The notes beneath the pieces are model-generated. The model did no database searches. It worked only from the letters and a program-made list of their open reading frames with translations, and had not been told where the DNA came from. A DNA stretch of 64,000 nucleotides from Bacteroidales bacterium (GTDB taxonomy: Bacteria > Bacteroidota > Bacteroidia > Bacteroidales > UBA932): contig JAQUYF010000001.1 in NCBI GenBank assembly GCA_028691975.1, positions 1 through 64,000 of the forward strand. The letters run 5' to 3'. Made by a program: the position numbers and the translations under genes. Positions 46,574 through 56,100 of the stretch are shown in pieces (position 1 is the stretch's first letter; every line of letters begins with the position of its first letter).

Positions 46574-47755
46574 ATGACAAATATGAAAAAATGTTTACTA
46601 CTCGCCTGTGCGATATTGGCAGTATCTGCCTGTGCCCCCAAGTCTACGGAATTGAAAATTTATGATTTGGATGCTGTCGGCTTTGAAGTGACGGTGAAAA
46701 TGTCTGATATCGCAGATAACTTGAGAGTTGTGCCATTGGAAAGTGGAGATGACTTTATAGTCTCTTCAGAGACTCAAAAATGGGTAAATGACAAATACAT
46801 CCTTATTTTTGGCCAAAATGCCATAGAACAATTCAGCGCAGAGGATGGAAAGCATATAAGAACACTTGCTGTCAAAGGCGGCGGGCCTAATTAATATGAT
46901 TATGTGCTAAGTCCTTTCGTAGATGATGAAAGGCAAATTCTCTATTTTTCTAAGATGAAAGGGGGGTCTGCCAAGGCAATTGATCTTAACACCGGATCTT
47001 TCCTTCCGGATGTAGACTTTAAGGTTGATAGAGTAACGGCTGCAGCCATCTCCTCTGATGGAAGACTTATTCTCCCTTCAAAAGAAAATTTGTTTGATTA
47101 CTTTGATCCTGCAACGGGTGAACATGAGCCTTTCTATGAAAGTACAGATACCACAGATGCCTCATCGAAAGCAACTTCCCTCCAGGGGGTCATAATTTCA
47201 TCCTTGACCAATACTAATTTCTTTTGCAACTCGGAAGAGCTTTTCATTATTAAGGATACTCTTTATCTTGTGAAAGAAAAGCAACTTGTTCCATATTGCG
47301 GCTTTGTTTTCAAGCATGACGATCAAGAGAATGACTCGGGTTCGAAGACCACTTATCTTAATTTGGACTATGTCGGGGATAAAGATATAGTTGTGTCCTT
47401 AATGGATAGGGAATTGAATATAGGAAAAAGTGGTGGACAAATTACATCCGTATCAGTGCGCATAGATACTAAAAGAAAAGTCATCATAGATAGAAAGAGT
47501 GGTGAGATAAAGGCTTTCGATAAGTTTATTATCAATCCCTCTTTTGAGAGCGAGTCAGAGTTTGCAAGTCGTAAGGTATTCCGCGGCAGTCGTTATTTTG
47601 CCGCTGCAATTGAGGCCTACAACGTGAAGGATTGTATAGACAAGGCCATAAAAGATGGCGTACTGTCCGATTCTCAACAGACAGAGTTGATGACACTCTC
47701 TTCTCGAATTACTGAAGACAGCAATCCCGTATTTGTCATTGGCAGAAAGAGATAG
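46574..47755 (+). pseudogene. 6-bladed beta-propeller lipoprotein interrupted by an in-frame TAA at 46892-46894
   Basis: ORFs 46574..46894 and 46904..47755 share one frame (MKKCLLLACAILAVSACAPKS... LAVKGGGPN*YDYVLSPFVDDERQILYF...). Only one stop codon separates them. Confidence 0.8.
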
Positions 47756-47777
47756 CAAGTGATTATACGTATGTTTC

Positions 47778-48026
47778 GTGTCGAACAATCCCCGACCTCT
47801 ATTCATTTATCTAGGAATCGGCATTAGATGTCTCTGCCAACTCGTCAAACGAAAGGATATTGAAGGTATCATACTTAATGAGGCTGCTTTAACATGCGAT
47901 CCTGAGTATGAAGCTCTCTCTCCTCAGGAAAAAGCCATTGCCTTTTTAATCAAAGAAGACTTCAACAAGGAAGAAATTTCAGCTGTCCTAAACACAAGTG
48001 TCGCTCCCGATCCTCGTGTTTTGTAG
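47778..48026 (+). CDS. short hypothetical ORF, possibly a gene remnant
   Basis: 82 aa, GTG start, no signal peptide; LSPQEKAIAFLIKEDFNKEEISAVLNTS is vaguely HTH-like. No confident family. Confidence 0.25.
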   Translation: MSNNPRPLFIYLGIGIRCLCQLVKRKDIEGIILNEAALTCDPEYEALSPQEKAIAFLIKEDFNKEEISAVLNTSVAPDPRVL

Positions 48027-48356
48027 CTAATTTCAACAAGTAGTTGAGCGTAAATGTGCTAAAAATAACGCCCAAATGGTGGACTGATGCCCAAACATAG
48101 CAGTCCTTTATAGACGATATGCTTAATCGGTATATCGATGCGCTAAAGGTCGTCTTATATAATGGACGTAGATGTTTCGTCGAGGCTTATCTATCTGATA
48201 TTCAGAAAAATAACCCTCAATTATCTAACGCATTGATTGTCAAATAGTTGCAGGTTGGACCATCTTGTATAGATTATTTTTAAAAACATATCTGATTTTC
48301 AGGGACTTACAAGGGCGTTGACTAGTTTTTTCTTAGGTTTATTAATAATTGGTGTA

Positions 48357-48364
48357 TATCTTTG
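48357..48364 (+). promoter_or_regulatory. candidate -7 element (TATCTTTG) upstream of the thioredoxin-like lipoprotein
   Basis: TATCTTTG matches TAnnTTTG 34 nt upstream of the ATG at 48398; no clear TTTG -33 element. Confidence 0.35.
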
Positions 48365-48397
48365 TAAAAGTATAATTAGAAAACAAATGCAGTAAAT

Positions 48398-48934
48398 ATG
48401 AAACGACATCAAGTATTTTTTTTATTGTTTGTAGTTGTACTCTTTCAATCTTGTGAATCATCGGATGAAAAAGCATTACGAGAGCAATTGCAAACATTTG
48501 TAGGGAAGGAAATTGTGATTCCGTCTACACTTATTCCGCATAATGTGCCATCAGTATATGCTGATCACATGGCATCAAAATACAAAATGATATCTTATAT
48601 AGATAAATCTTTGTGTCATGAATGCAGTATGCGTGTTTTAATGAAGTGGACGGAAGAATACAAGAAGTATATGGGTAAGGATACATTTATTTACATCATC
48701 TTCAATACTTCGGACTATTATGAGTTTCAGAATTTGGCAGAAAGGTATCAACTATCTTTTCCTTATTTTGTGGATATTGACGACTCCTTTGTTTCCGTGA
48801 ATGCTTTTCTTCCTAAAGATCAATATTTGAAGACATTTTTAACCACAGACGGCGTTGTTTCCATTGTGGGTGCCCCATTGAATAACAAGAAATTAGAGGC
48901 TCTTTATCTTTCTGTAATAAATGGAGAGAAATGA
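48398..48934 (+). CDS. thioredoxin-like-fold lipoprotein with CxxC (CHEC)
   Basis: Lipobox VLFQSCESS; YIDKSLCHECSMRVLMKWTEEYKKY; later FPYFVDIDDSF...FLTTDGVVSIVGAPLNNKKLEALYL, consistent with a redoxin-like fold. Confidence 0.72.
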   Translation: MKRHQVFFLLFVVVLFQSCESSDEKALREQLQTFVGKEIVIPSTLIPHNVPSVYADHMASKYKMISYIDKSLCHECSMRVLMKWTEEYKKYMGKDTFIYIIFNTSDYYEFQNLAERYQLSFPYFVDIDDSFVSVNAFLPKDQYLKTFLTTDGVVSIVGAPLNNKKLEALYLSVINGEK

Positions 48935-48968
48935 GCTGTTATTAATAACCAATAAAAATTATTTACGT

Positions 48969-49238
48969 ATGACAAAATCTTTATTAACTCTGTTTGCAAT
49001 GATAATTGCGATAGGGATCATGACCGCCTTCTCTTTTGGGGGCGATTACGTTATTGAAAAGAACTTGGCAGCACTAATGGACGAAGATCCACCTATTATT
49101 CCTTGTATTGCAGGTGGTGGACTATGCCTGCTCGATGTCCAAATATATGAAGAATCTGTCGGACCTGATGGAGAAATAGTGAATACTTTAGTAACAAAGA
49201 CAGCGTCACTGGACGGATATCACGGTATACAACAATAG
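48969..49238 (+). CDS. small exported peptide, NVEALA-like
   Basis: 89 aa; hydrophobic leader LLTLFAMIIAIGIMTAFSF, then EKNLAALMDEDPPIIPCIAGGGLCLLD with two Cys. Start trimmed to MTKSLLT at 48969. Confidence 0.6.
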   Translation: MTKSLLTLFAMIIAIGIMTAFSFGGDYVIEKNLAALMDEDPPIIPCIAGGGLCLLDVQIYEESVGPDGEIVNTLVTKTASLDGYHGIQQ

Positions 49239-49240
49239 GA

Positions 49241-50371
49241 GTGATGAGAAAACTAATTATTTTTTTATTGATAATCTCTGCTTTATCTGCATGCTCTTCG
49301 AAGGATGCAGATAATCGCTGGAGAGACAAGATTCAGAAGGCGGAGTCTAAAGTTGGCTATATTGATACGGCTTTTTTAGGGACTCTTTATAGGACTGTGC
49401 CGTTAACTAATGATTTTATAGCTGTCGGCATTTATAACGACAAAGATCACTGCGATGCATTACTTGAAATGCGCAATGACAGCTTAATTCAAATTTCTAA
49501 ATTTGCTCCAAGGGGAAGGGGCGGTCAGGAACTGATCTCATGTCAGATAGTGAGAGATCTTACGACTGGTTATTATTATTTATGTGACATTACCAATGGG
49601 CAAAGTAAGATAATAAAGACTAATACGGACGATGTTGCCCAATTAGTAAATCAAGAAAATTGGCAGGTCTTTGATGTGCGGGAACTCCAGCATTATTTCG
49701 TTGCCTATCCGCTTGACAACCAATCATTATCTTTTTTAATTGGAAGTGAGCACTCAAATCCCAAGCGTAAATCAAACTCGATATATAGTAGGCTTGATTC
49801 ATCCGGTATCACGCCATTAAGCATTCAATATCCTAAAAATGAGACAAATATTAAGAATAAAGAGGCACTCGTTTATAGTGGACGAGTGCATCAAAATCCT
49901 TCTCGTCTTAATAGATTTGCGTATATTGCTAACAATATTCGATTTATGCACATTTTCGAATATGCTGATGGTGATGTCCATTTAATAAAAGAGATGTACA
50001 ATGTGCCTGCGAAGTATTCTCTTCGTAAAGATGGCCTAAATATCAGGTTTGACGATGATTCATATATTGGGGTCTTGTCTGCTTATGTAACAGGCAAGTA
50101 TGTGTATGTGTTGATGAATGATCTAATATATGATGAAGTTCACGATGAAACTATAGTTCTAAGACATGGAGCCCCTGCTCGGTATTCCAACAATGTATAT
50201 GTATTCGATTGGGATGGCAATGATGTCAAGAAGATAGTACTTGATAAATATATCACCACATTTGTAGTCAATCACGATGACAGTAAGTTGTATGGTATAA
50301 ACAATATAGATGGAGGAGAGACAAGTATCCTGTATGTTTTTGACCTTTTGGGGGAGGCTTTCAAAAATTAG
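49241..50371 (+). CDS. 6-bladed beta-propeller / TolB-like lipoprotein
   Basis: Lipobox SALSACSSK; FAPRGRGGQELISCQIVRD motif; C-terminal YVFDWDGNDVKKIVLDKYITTFVVNHDDSKLYGI blade-like repeats. Confidence 0.75.
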   Translation: MMRKLIIFLLIISALSACSSKDADNRWRDKIQKAESKVGYIDTAFLGTLYRTVPLTNDFIAVGIYNDKDHCDALLEMRNDSLIQISKFAPRGRGGQELISCQIVRDLTTGYYYLCDITNGQSKIIKTNTDDVAQLVNQENWQVFDVRELQHYFVAYPLDNQSLSFLIGSEHSNPKRKSNSIYSRLDSSGITPLSIQYPKNETNIKNKEALVYSGRVHQNPSRLNRFAYIANNIRFMHIFEYADGDVHLIKEMYNVPAKYSLRKDGLNIRFDDDSYIGVLSAYVTGKYVYVLMNDLIYDEVHDETIVLRHGAPARYSNNVYVFDWDGNDVKKIVLDKYITTFVVNHDDSKLYGINNIDGGETSILYVFDLLGEAFKN

Positions 50372-50416
50372 CGAGTATATCGACGTGCTAAAAGGTTGGC
50401 TAATGACAAATATGAT

Positions 50417-51946
50417 ATGAACCGAATCTCTATAAAGTGTATACAATTGTCGGTATTCCTATTTTGGGGGACGTGGGGGCTTTGTGCTCAAACTGACACT
50501 ACGTCGTCCATGCAAAGGTATGACATCAAGATGAGTCTGGATGATGTAATAAACACTGCCCATGACCAGTCACCGTCTGCTATTCTCGCAAAACACAATT
50601 TTCTCGTAAATTACTGGGAGTACAGGACATATAAGGCGCAGTTTCTACCTGCTCTCAACCTGTCTGCCAATCTCGGACAGTACAATCGATCCTTAACGCC
50701 GGTGCAGAGTAGCGAGACGGGCGAGATTAACTATGTGGACAACAATAATTTGCGAAATACATTAAGTCTTTCCATAGATCAGAATATCCCATTTACCGGA
50801 GGTACAATATCTGTTATTACATCTTTGAGCAGGCTGGATCAGTACTCTCCCGAGAATGTGTTGACCTACAACTCGCAGCCTGTTAATGTGTATTACACTC
50901 AGCCGATAAGAGCATACAATTCTCTCAAATGGCAGAAAAAGATAGAGCCTAAGCGGTATGAACTTGCCAAGCGTGAATACCTCGAAAGCATGGAGTCAAT
51001 CTCAGTCTATGCCGCTACATACTTTTTTGATCTGCTTATTGCTCAGGAGAAGCTAAAAATTGCCCGGATAAGTCAGAAAAACACCGAACAGCTATACAAT
51101 ATTGCTCAGGAGAGATTTAAGATAGGAAGTATTACCAGAGATGAGGTCCTCCAGCTCAAACAGAGACTGCTGAGTGACAATCTTGCCATACAAGACAATC
51201 AGCTTTCCGAAATGATGGCAATGATTAAGTTACGAACATTTCTCGGGTATAACGAGAATGTGAATATAGTACTAACGGTACCACCTCAAAATTCCGGTCT
51301 CTCGTTGAACATAGAAGATGTAATGATGCGTGTCAATGAAAACTCGTCATATTTGCTGAGCAATGAGATAAATAAATTGAGTGCCGAGCAGGAGGTGGCC
51401 AGGTCGAAAGCCAATTCGGGACTTAAGGCGTCTCTTTATGCTCAGTTCGGTCTGAACCAGGTCGCTCATGATTTGGGTGGAGCGTATCAGTCACCTCTTG
51501 ACCAGGAAGTGTTGGGACTCTCTGTCTCTCTGCCTATTATCGATTGGGGGCTTGGGCGCGGAGGAGTTAAGGTGGCAAAGTCAAAGAGCCAAGTTGTAGA
51601 GATTCAAACCCAGCAAACGATTAATTCCATGCGGGAAAATGTAATTCTCAAGGTGTTGCAGTTTAATATTCAAGGTGGTCAGTGTGAGGTTTCCGCAGAG
51701 GCTGACGAGGTTGGACGTTCAAGATACCAGTCAACAAAAGAGAGATTTATGAATGGTTCCATTGGCGTTCTTGAACTGAATAATGCCCAGACAGAGATGG
51801 ATAATGCGAGTATCCGCTATTTACAGGATTTGAGTAACTATTGGATATACTATTACAATATCAGGAGGCTTACTCTGTATGACTACCTGACCGGCGAAAA
51901 GATAGATGAAGACTTCGGTGAGTTGAGCGGAGAACATAAAGAATAA
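50417..51946 (+). CDS. TolC family outer membrane efflux protein
   Basis: IKMSLDDVINTAHDQSPSAILAKHNF; RYELAKREYLESMESISVYAATYFFDLL; start placed at MNRISIKC. Confidence 0.9.
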   Translation: MNRISIKCIQLSVFLFWGTWGLCAQTDTTSSMQRYDIKMSLDDVINTAHDQSPSAILAKHNFLVNYWEYRTYKAQFLPALNLSANLGQYNRSLTPVQSSETGEINYVDNNNLRNTLSLSIDQNIPFTGGTISVITSLSRLDQYSPENVLTYNSQPVNVYYTQPIRAYNSLKWQKKIEPKRYELAKREYLESMESISVYAATYFFDLLIAQEKLKIARISQKNTEQLYNIAQERFKIGSITRDEVLQLKQRLLSDNLAIQDNQLSEMMAMIKLRTFLGYNENVNIVLTVPPQNSGLSLNIEDVMMRVNENSSYLLSNEINKLSAEQEVARSKANSGLKASLYAQFGLNQVAHDLGGAYQSPLDQEVLGLSVSLPIIDWGLGRGGVKVAKSKSQVVEIQTQQTINSMRENVILKVLQFNIQGGQCEVSAEADEVGRSRYQSTKERFMNGSIGVLELNNAQTEMDNASIRYLQDLSNYWIYYYNIRRLTLYDYLTGEKIDEDFGELSGEHKE

Positions 51947-51957
51947 TATTTACAAAT

Positions 51958-53049
51958 ATGAATAGAACGATCATTAACAGCTTCAATTGCCTCATAATAT
52001 GCGTATTACTTTTTGTTTCCTGCAAGCCTAAGTCAGATAATGAGGCTGAAAATGCTGCAAAGAACGATTTTGTGGCAGAGAAGAACCTTGTGGATACCAT
52101 GAGGCTTGTTGAGGCTGATTTCTTCAGAGAGGTAGTAAGTAATGGAACATTAAAGGGTACAAGAAGGGCAGAGTTGAGATTCGTTTCGCAGGGAGAGATA
52201 GCTACAGTCTATGTAAAAAACGGTAGTTATGTAAGAAAGGGAGATCCGATTGTGGCGCTTGATACCAGTGCTTTGAGTATGAGTATGCAAAAGGCCGAAC
52301 AGACTCTTGAGAAGGCACATCTCGATCTGCTGGACAACTTGATAAGCAACGGATACGGCAGTGATACTGCAAAAGTGCCGAATGACTTGCTCAATGTGGC
52401 GAAGATTCGTTCCGGATATGCATCTGCCGTCCAGGATTATGCTGCCGCTAAAATGAATCTCGCCAATGCGCGCCTGACGGCTCCGTTTTCGGGCATCGTG
52501 GCCAATCTGAAGGCGAAGCCATACGAACAGAGCGGTGATGTGATATGTCTGATTATAGATAATACTTCCTTTGACGTAGAGTTTAAGTTGCTTGAATCAG
52601 AACTGTCGTATGTCAGAGTAGGGCAGGGCATACGCATCTCTCCATTTGTAGATTTGACCCAAAACTACAACGGAACCGTAAAAGAGATTAATCCGTATGT
52701 GGATGAGAAGGGACAGGTGGCTATCGTAGCTTCTATTTCCAACAGGGGAAGCAAGTTGGTGGAAGGAATGAATGTAAAAGTATTTATCGAAAGCAAAAAA
52801 GAAAAACAACTGATTGTGCCAAAGAGTGCAGTGGTGATAAGGGATGGTTACGATGTGCTTTTTACTCTCAATCCTGACACTAACAAGGCAGGATGGGTCT
52901 ATGTGGATGTGTTGCAGTCCAACAGTACTCATCACGTGGTAAGAGGCAGTGAGAAAAAGAGTGCAACACTTAAAGAGGGAGCCATCGTTATCATAAGCGG
53001 TAATCTTAATCTTGCAGACGGTTTAAAGGTTGAAATAAAAAAACGCTAA
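51958..53049 (+). CDS. efflux RND transporter periplasmic adaptor subunit (HlyD/AcrA-type), lipoprotein
   Basis: Lipobox VLLFVSCKPK; GEIATVYVKNGSYVRKGDPIVALD, LTAPFSGIVANLKAKPYEQSG. Confidence 0.93.
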   Translation: MNRTIINSFNCLIICVLLFVSCKPKSDNEAENAAKNDFVAEKNLVDTMRLVEADFFREVVSNGTLKGTRRAELRFVSQGEIATVYVKNGSYVRKGDPIVALDTSALSMSMQKAEQTLEKAHLDLLDNLISNGYGSDTAKVPNDLLNVAKIRSGYASAVQDYAAAKMNLANARLTAPFSGIVANLKAKPYEQSGDVICLIIDNTSFDVEFKLLESELSYVRVGQGIRISPFVDLTQNYNGTVKEINPYVDEKGQVAIVASISNRGSKLVEGMNVKVFIESKKEKQLIVPKSAVVIRDGYDVLFTLNPDTNKAGWVYVDVLQSNSTHHVVRGSEKKSATLKEGAIVIISGNLNLADGLKVEIKKR

Positions 53050-53052
53050 GCG

Positions 53053-56000
53053 ATGTTGCGAGGTTTGATCGAAAGGCCGATTGCGGTAACCATGACTATC
53101 ATAGCGATACTCATAGTCGGTGCAGTGTCTATAGGAATGTTGCCGGTCTCACTTATGCCTGATGTCGATATTCCACAAATAACCGTGCAACTGAGTATGA
53201 AGGGAGCCTCTGCAAGAGAAGTGGACGAAGCTGTCATAAAGCCCCTCAGATCGCAGTTGATACAGGTGCCGGCGTTGCAGGAGTTGAGGTGTGAGGCGGT
53301 TAACGGTGGAGGTACCGTCTTTATGCAATTTGAGCACAACTCGGATTTAGACTTTAATTTCATCGAGGTTAACGAGAAGATAGATAGGGCTTTATCTTCA
53401 CTTCCCAAGGAGTTGGACAGGCCTAAAGTTATCAAAGCAAGTGCTACGGATATACCGGTATTCTTTATTGACTTGACTACCGACAATCCTTCGGTAGAGT
53501 CGTTCATGAATCTTAGTCGCTTCGCTAAAGAGGTGATTGCTAAACGAATAGAACAGGTGCCGCAAGTTGCGCTTGTGGATATTAGTGGCGTGCTCGGTTC
53601 GCAGTTGGTAGTGGAGCCAAAGCAGGAGAAGCTGCGTGGACTCGGTATTACAGTTGCAAATCTTGAGACGGCTCTTGGCAACAACAATCTTTCGCTTGGC
53701 AACCTTACTATCAAAGATGGTTATTATCAATGGAATATAAGATTTGATTCCGAAATTACAAGTAAAGAGGATATCGAAAATATCCATCTAAATATCAACG
53801 ACAGAATATTTCTTTTCAAGGATTTGGCGGTAATCTCACAAGTGCCGGCAAATGCCGGGGGAGTCGTGCGTTCTCAGGGTAAAAGAGCTGTTACAATGGC
53901 AGTTATCAAGCAGTCTGATGCTCAGATGTCAGACCTGCGTAAAGGTCTTGACGGCCTCATGAAAGATTTTGGAAAGGAGTACCCTGATGTGCACTTTGGC
54001 GTCTCTCGCAACCAGACCGAACTGTTGGATTATTCCATCAATAATCTGAAGTCCAATATCTTGATAGGAGCTATATTAGCTGTATTTGTGATATTTCTCT
54101 TTATGAAGGACTTCCGTTCGCCTCTGCTGGTGATTATCACAATACCGCTTTCTTTGATCATCTCACTACTCGCACTTTATCTTATTGGTGTGAGTATCAA
54201 TATTATATCTCTTTCCGGACTGATACTTGGAATGGGTATGATGGTGGACAATACGATTATTGTCGTAGATAATATTGCCCAACATTGGGAAAGAGGAGAG
54301 AATCTCAAAGATGCGATTGTTCTCGGGACGAAAGAGGTAATTGCACCGATGCTGAGTTCCGTACTTACTACCTGTTCAGTATTTATTCCGCTGATATTTT
54401 TGAGCGGTATTGCAGGTGCCCTCTTTTTTGACCAGGCGATGGCTGTTACGGCTGCGCTGCTCTCTTCATTTTTAGTGGCAATCACTATTGTCCCGGTCTA
54501 TTATTATGTGCTTTACCGTCATCAAACTGAGGAAAAGGTCAACACATTTCTCTCCAAAATACAGGTAATCGATTATGAGAGAGTCTATGAAAAGGCTCTG
54601 TCATGGGTTTTTCGCCATCAAAAGCTGACATGGACGATATTTCTTGCAATGATACCTCTTTCCGTACTTATGTTTTCAATCCTTGAAAAGAGCAAGTTGC
54701 CGCCTCTTACGCACGATGATATTATGCTTAATGTGGACTGGAATGAGCCTCTTACCATTGAGGAAAGTGACAACAGGGCTACACGTTTGATTTCGGGCCT
54801 GACGGAAAATATGTCTCAGTACGATGTAATGGTTGGGAAGCAGGATTTCCTACTGTCCCACAGCGGAGATATTGGTGCGACGCAGGTCAAATTTTATATT
54901 AAGGCCAAGTCAGCCGGCTCTTTGCCGGATATTGAGACTCAATTGGCAGAGAGGATGAAGCTCAACTATCCGGAAGCAAACTATTCTTTCAGTCAATCTG
55001 CCAATATATTTAATCTTATCTTTTCGGAAAATGAGCCTGGCCTCTCGGCCATGATTAAGAATAGAAATGGAGAAGCTCCCGATCCAGATCAGCTCAATAT
55101 GTTGCTCACTCAGATTAAAGCCTCTATGCCGGAGCTCTATATTGAGCCTGTACTTTGGCAGGAGCAGATACTTTTTATCACTGATCAGGAGAAGATGGCC
55201 CTCTATAACATGGACTATGCTTCAATTTATTCGGCACTTAGTCGCGCGACTAAAGAAAATGCTCTGTTCTCCATCAAATCAGGTACTTTCTCTGTGCCGA
55301 TAGTCTTTGCGGAGAATGACAATATTGGAAATGATCTGCTCTCTATTAGTGTAAAAAACAGTGACAAAGTTGATATTCCACTCTCATTTGTGCTTAAGGA
55401 GAGAAGAGTGAGAGACCTTAAGAGTATCGTTTCCGGCAAGGACGGGGATTATTATCCGCTAAATATTATGGCTGAGGACAAGAATATCCCGGGTATCGTA
55501 AAAAATATTGACCGTATTGTTAGGGAAAGCGGGGAGTATAGTGTTACTTATTCGGGAGCATATTATTCGAGCAGAAGCATGATTAGCGAACTTGCTGTTG
55601 TGCTGATTATCTCCATTTTGCTATTGCTCTTTATACTTGCAGCACAGTTTGAGTCGCTGGTACAGCCTTTCATCATCCTTTCGGAAATAGTAGTGGATAT
55701 ATGCGGAGCTTTAGTCGCTCTGTGGCTTGCCGGATCAGGTATTAATCTTATGTCCCTGATAGGTATAGTGGTAATGTGCGGTATTGTGATAAATGACTCG
55801 ATCCTGAAGGTGGATACGATCAACAGGCTTCGCAAAGACGGTACCCCGCTAATCAGAGCTATCATGCTTGCCGGTACACGAAGATTGAAGCCGATACTTA
55901 TGACAAGCTTAACGACAATTCTCGCCATTGCTCCATTCTTGATTAGAGGTAACATGGGATCAGACTTACAATTCCCGCTATCTGTCGCGCTTATAGGCGG

Positions 56001-56100
56001 AATGGTCTTAGGTACATTGGTAAGTATCCTGTTTATTCCGGTATTTTATTACGAATTGTACCGTAGAGGTGAGAAGAAAAAGAAACAACTGACAGTATGA
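53053..56100 (+). CDS. efflux RND transporter permease subunit (first of pair)
   Basis: RGLIERPIAVTMTIIAILIVG, VSIGMLPVSLMPDVDIPQI, LGMGMMVDNTIIVVDNI, MCGIVINDSILKVD. Confidence 0.95.
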   Translation: MLRGLIERPIAVTMTIIAILIVGAVSIGMLPVSLMPDVDIPQITVQLSMKGASAREVDEAVIKPLRSQLIQVPALQELRCEAVNGGGTVFMQFEHNSDLDFNFIEVNEKIDRALSSLPKELDRPKVIKASATDIPVFFIDLTTDNPSVESFMNLSRFAKEVIAKRIEQVPQVALVDISGVLGSQLVVEPKQEKLRGLGITVANLETALGNNNLSLGNLTIKDGYYQWNIRFDSEITSKEDIENIHLNINDRIFLFKDLAVISQVPANAGGVVRSQGKRAVTMAVIKQSDAQMSDLRKGLDGLMKDFGKEYPDVHFGVSRNQTELLDYSINNLKSNILIGAILAVFVIFLFMKDFRSPLLVIITIPLSLIISLLALYLIGVSINIISLSGLILGMGMMVDNTIIVVDNIAQHWERGENLKDAIVLGTKEVIAPMLSSVLTTCSVFIPLIFLSGIAGALFFDQAMAVTAALLSSFLVAITIVPVYYYVLYRHQTEEKVNTFLSKIQVIDYERVYEKALSWVFRHQKLTWTIFLAMIPLSVLMFSILEKSKLPPLTHDDIMLNVDWNEPLTIEESDNRATRLISGLTENMSQYDVMVGKQDFLLSHSGDIGATQVKFYIKAKSAGSLPDIETQLAERMKLNYPEANYSFSQSANIFNLIFSENEPGLSAMIKNRNGEAPDPDQLNMLLTQIKASMPELYIEPVLWQEQILFITDQEKMALYNMDYASIYSALSRATKENALFSIKSGTFSVPIVFAENDNIGNDLLSISVKNSDKVDIPLSFVLKERRVRDLKSIVSGKDGDYYPLNIMAEDKNIPGIVKNIDRIVRESGEYSVTYSGAYYSSRSMISELAVVLIISILLLLFILAAQFESLVQPFIILSEIVVDICGALVALWLAGSGINLMSLIGIVVMCGIVINDSILKVDTINRLRKDGTPLIRAIMLAGTRRLKPILMTSLTTILAIAPFLIRGNMGSDLQFPLSVALIGGMVLGTLVSILFIPVFYYELYRRGEKKKKQLTV

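Noticed and set aside
47778-48026. Possible LuxR/HTH regulator in the peptide locus
   Set aside because: Only a weak HTH-like stretch and a GTG start; not enough to call a regulator. Kept as a low-confidence remnant.
53046-53714. 222-aa ORF antisense to the first RND permease
   Set aside because: Lies opposite a clear RND transporter reading frame; no recognisable domain.
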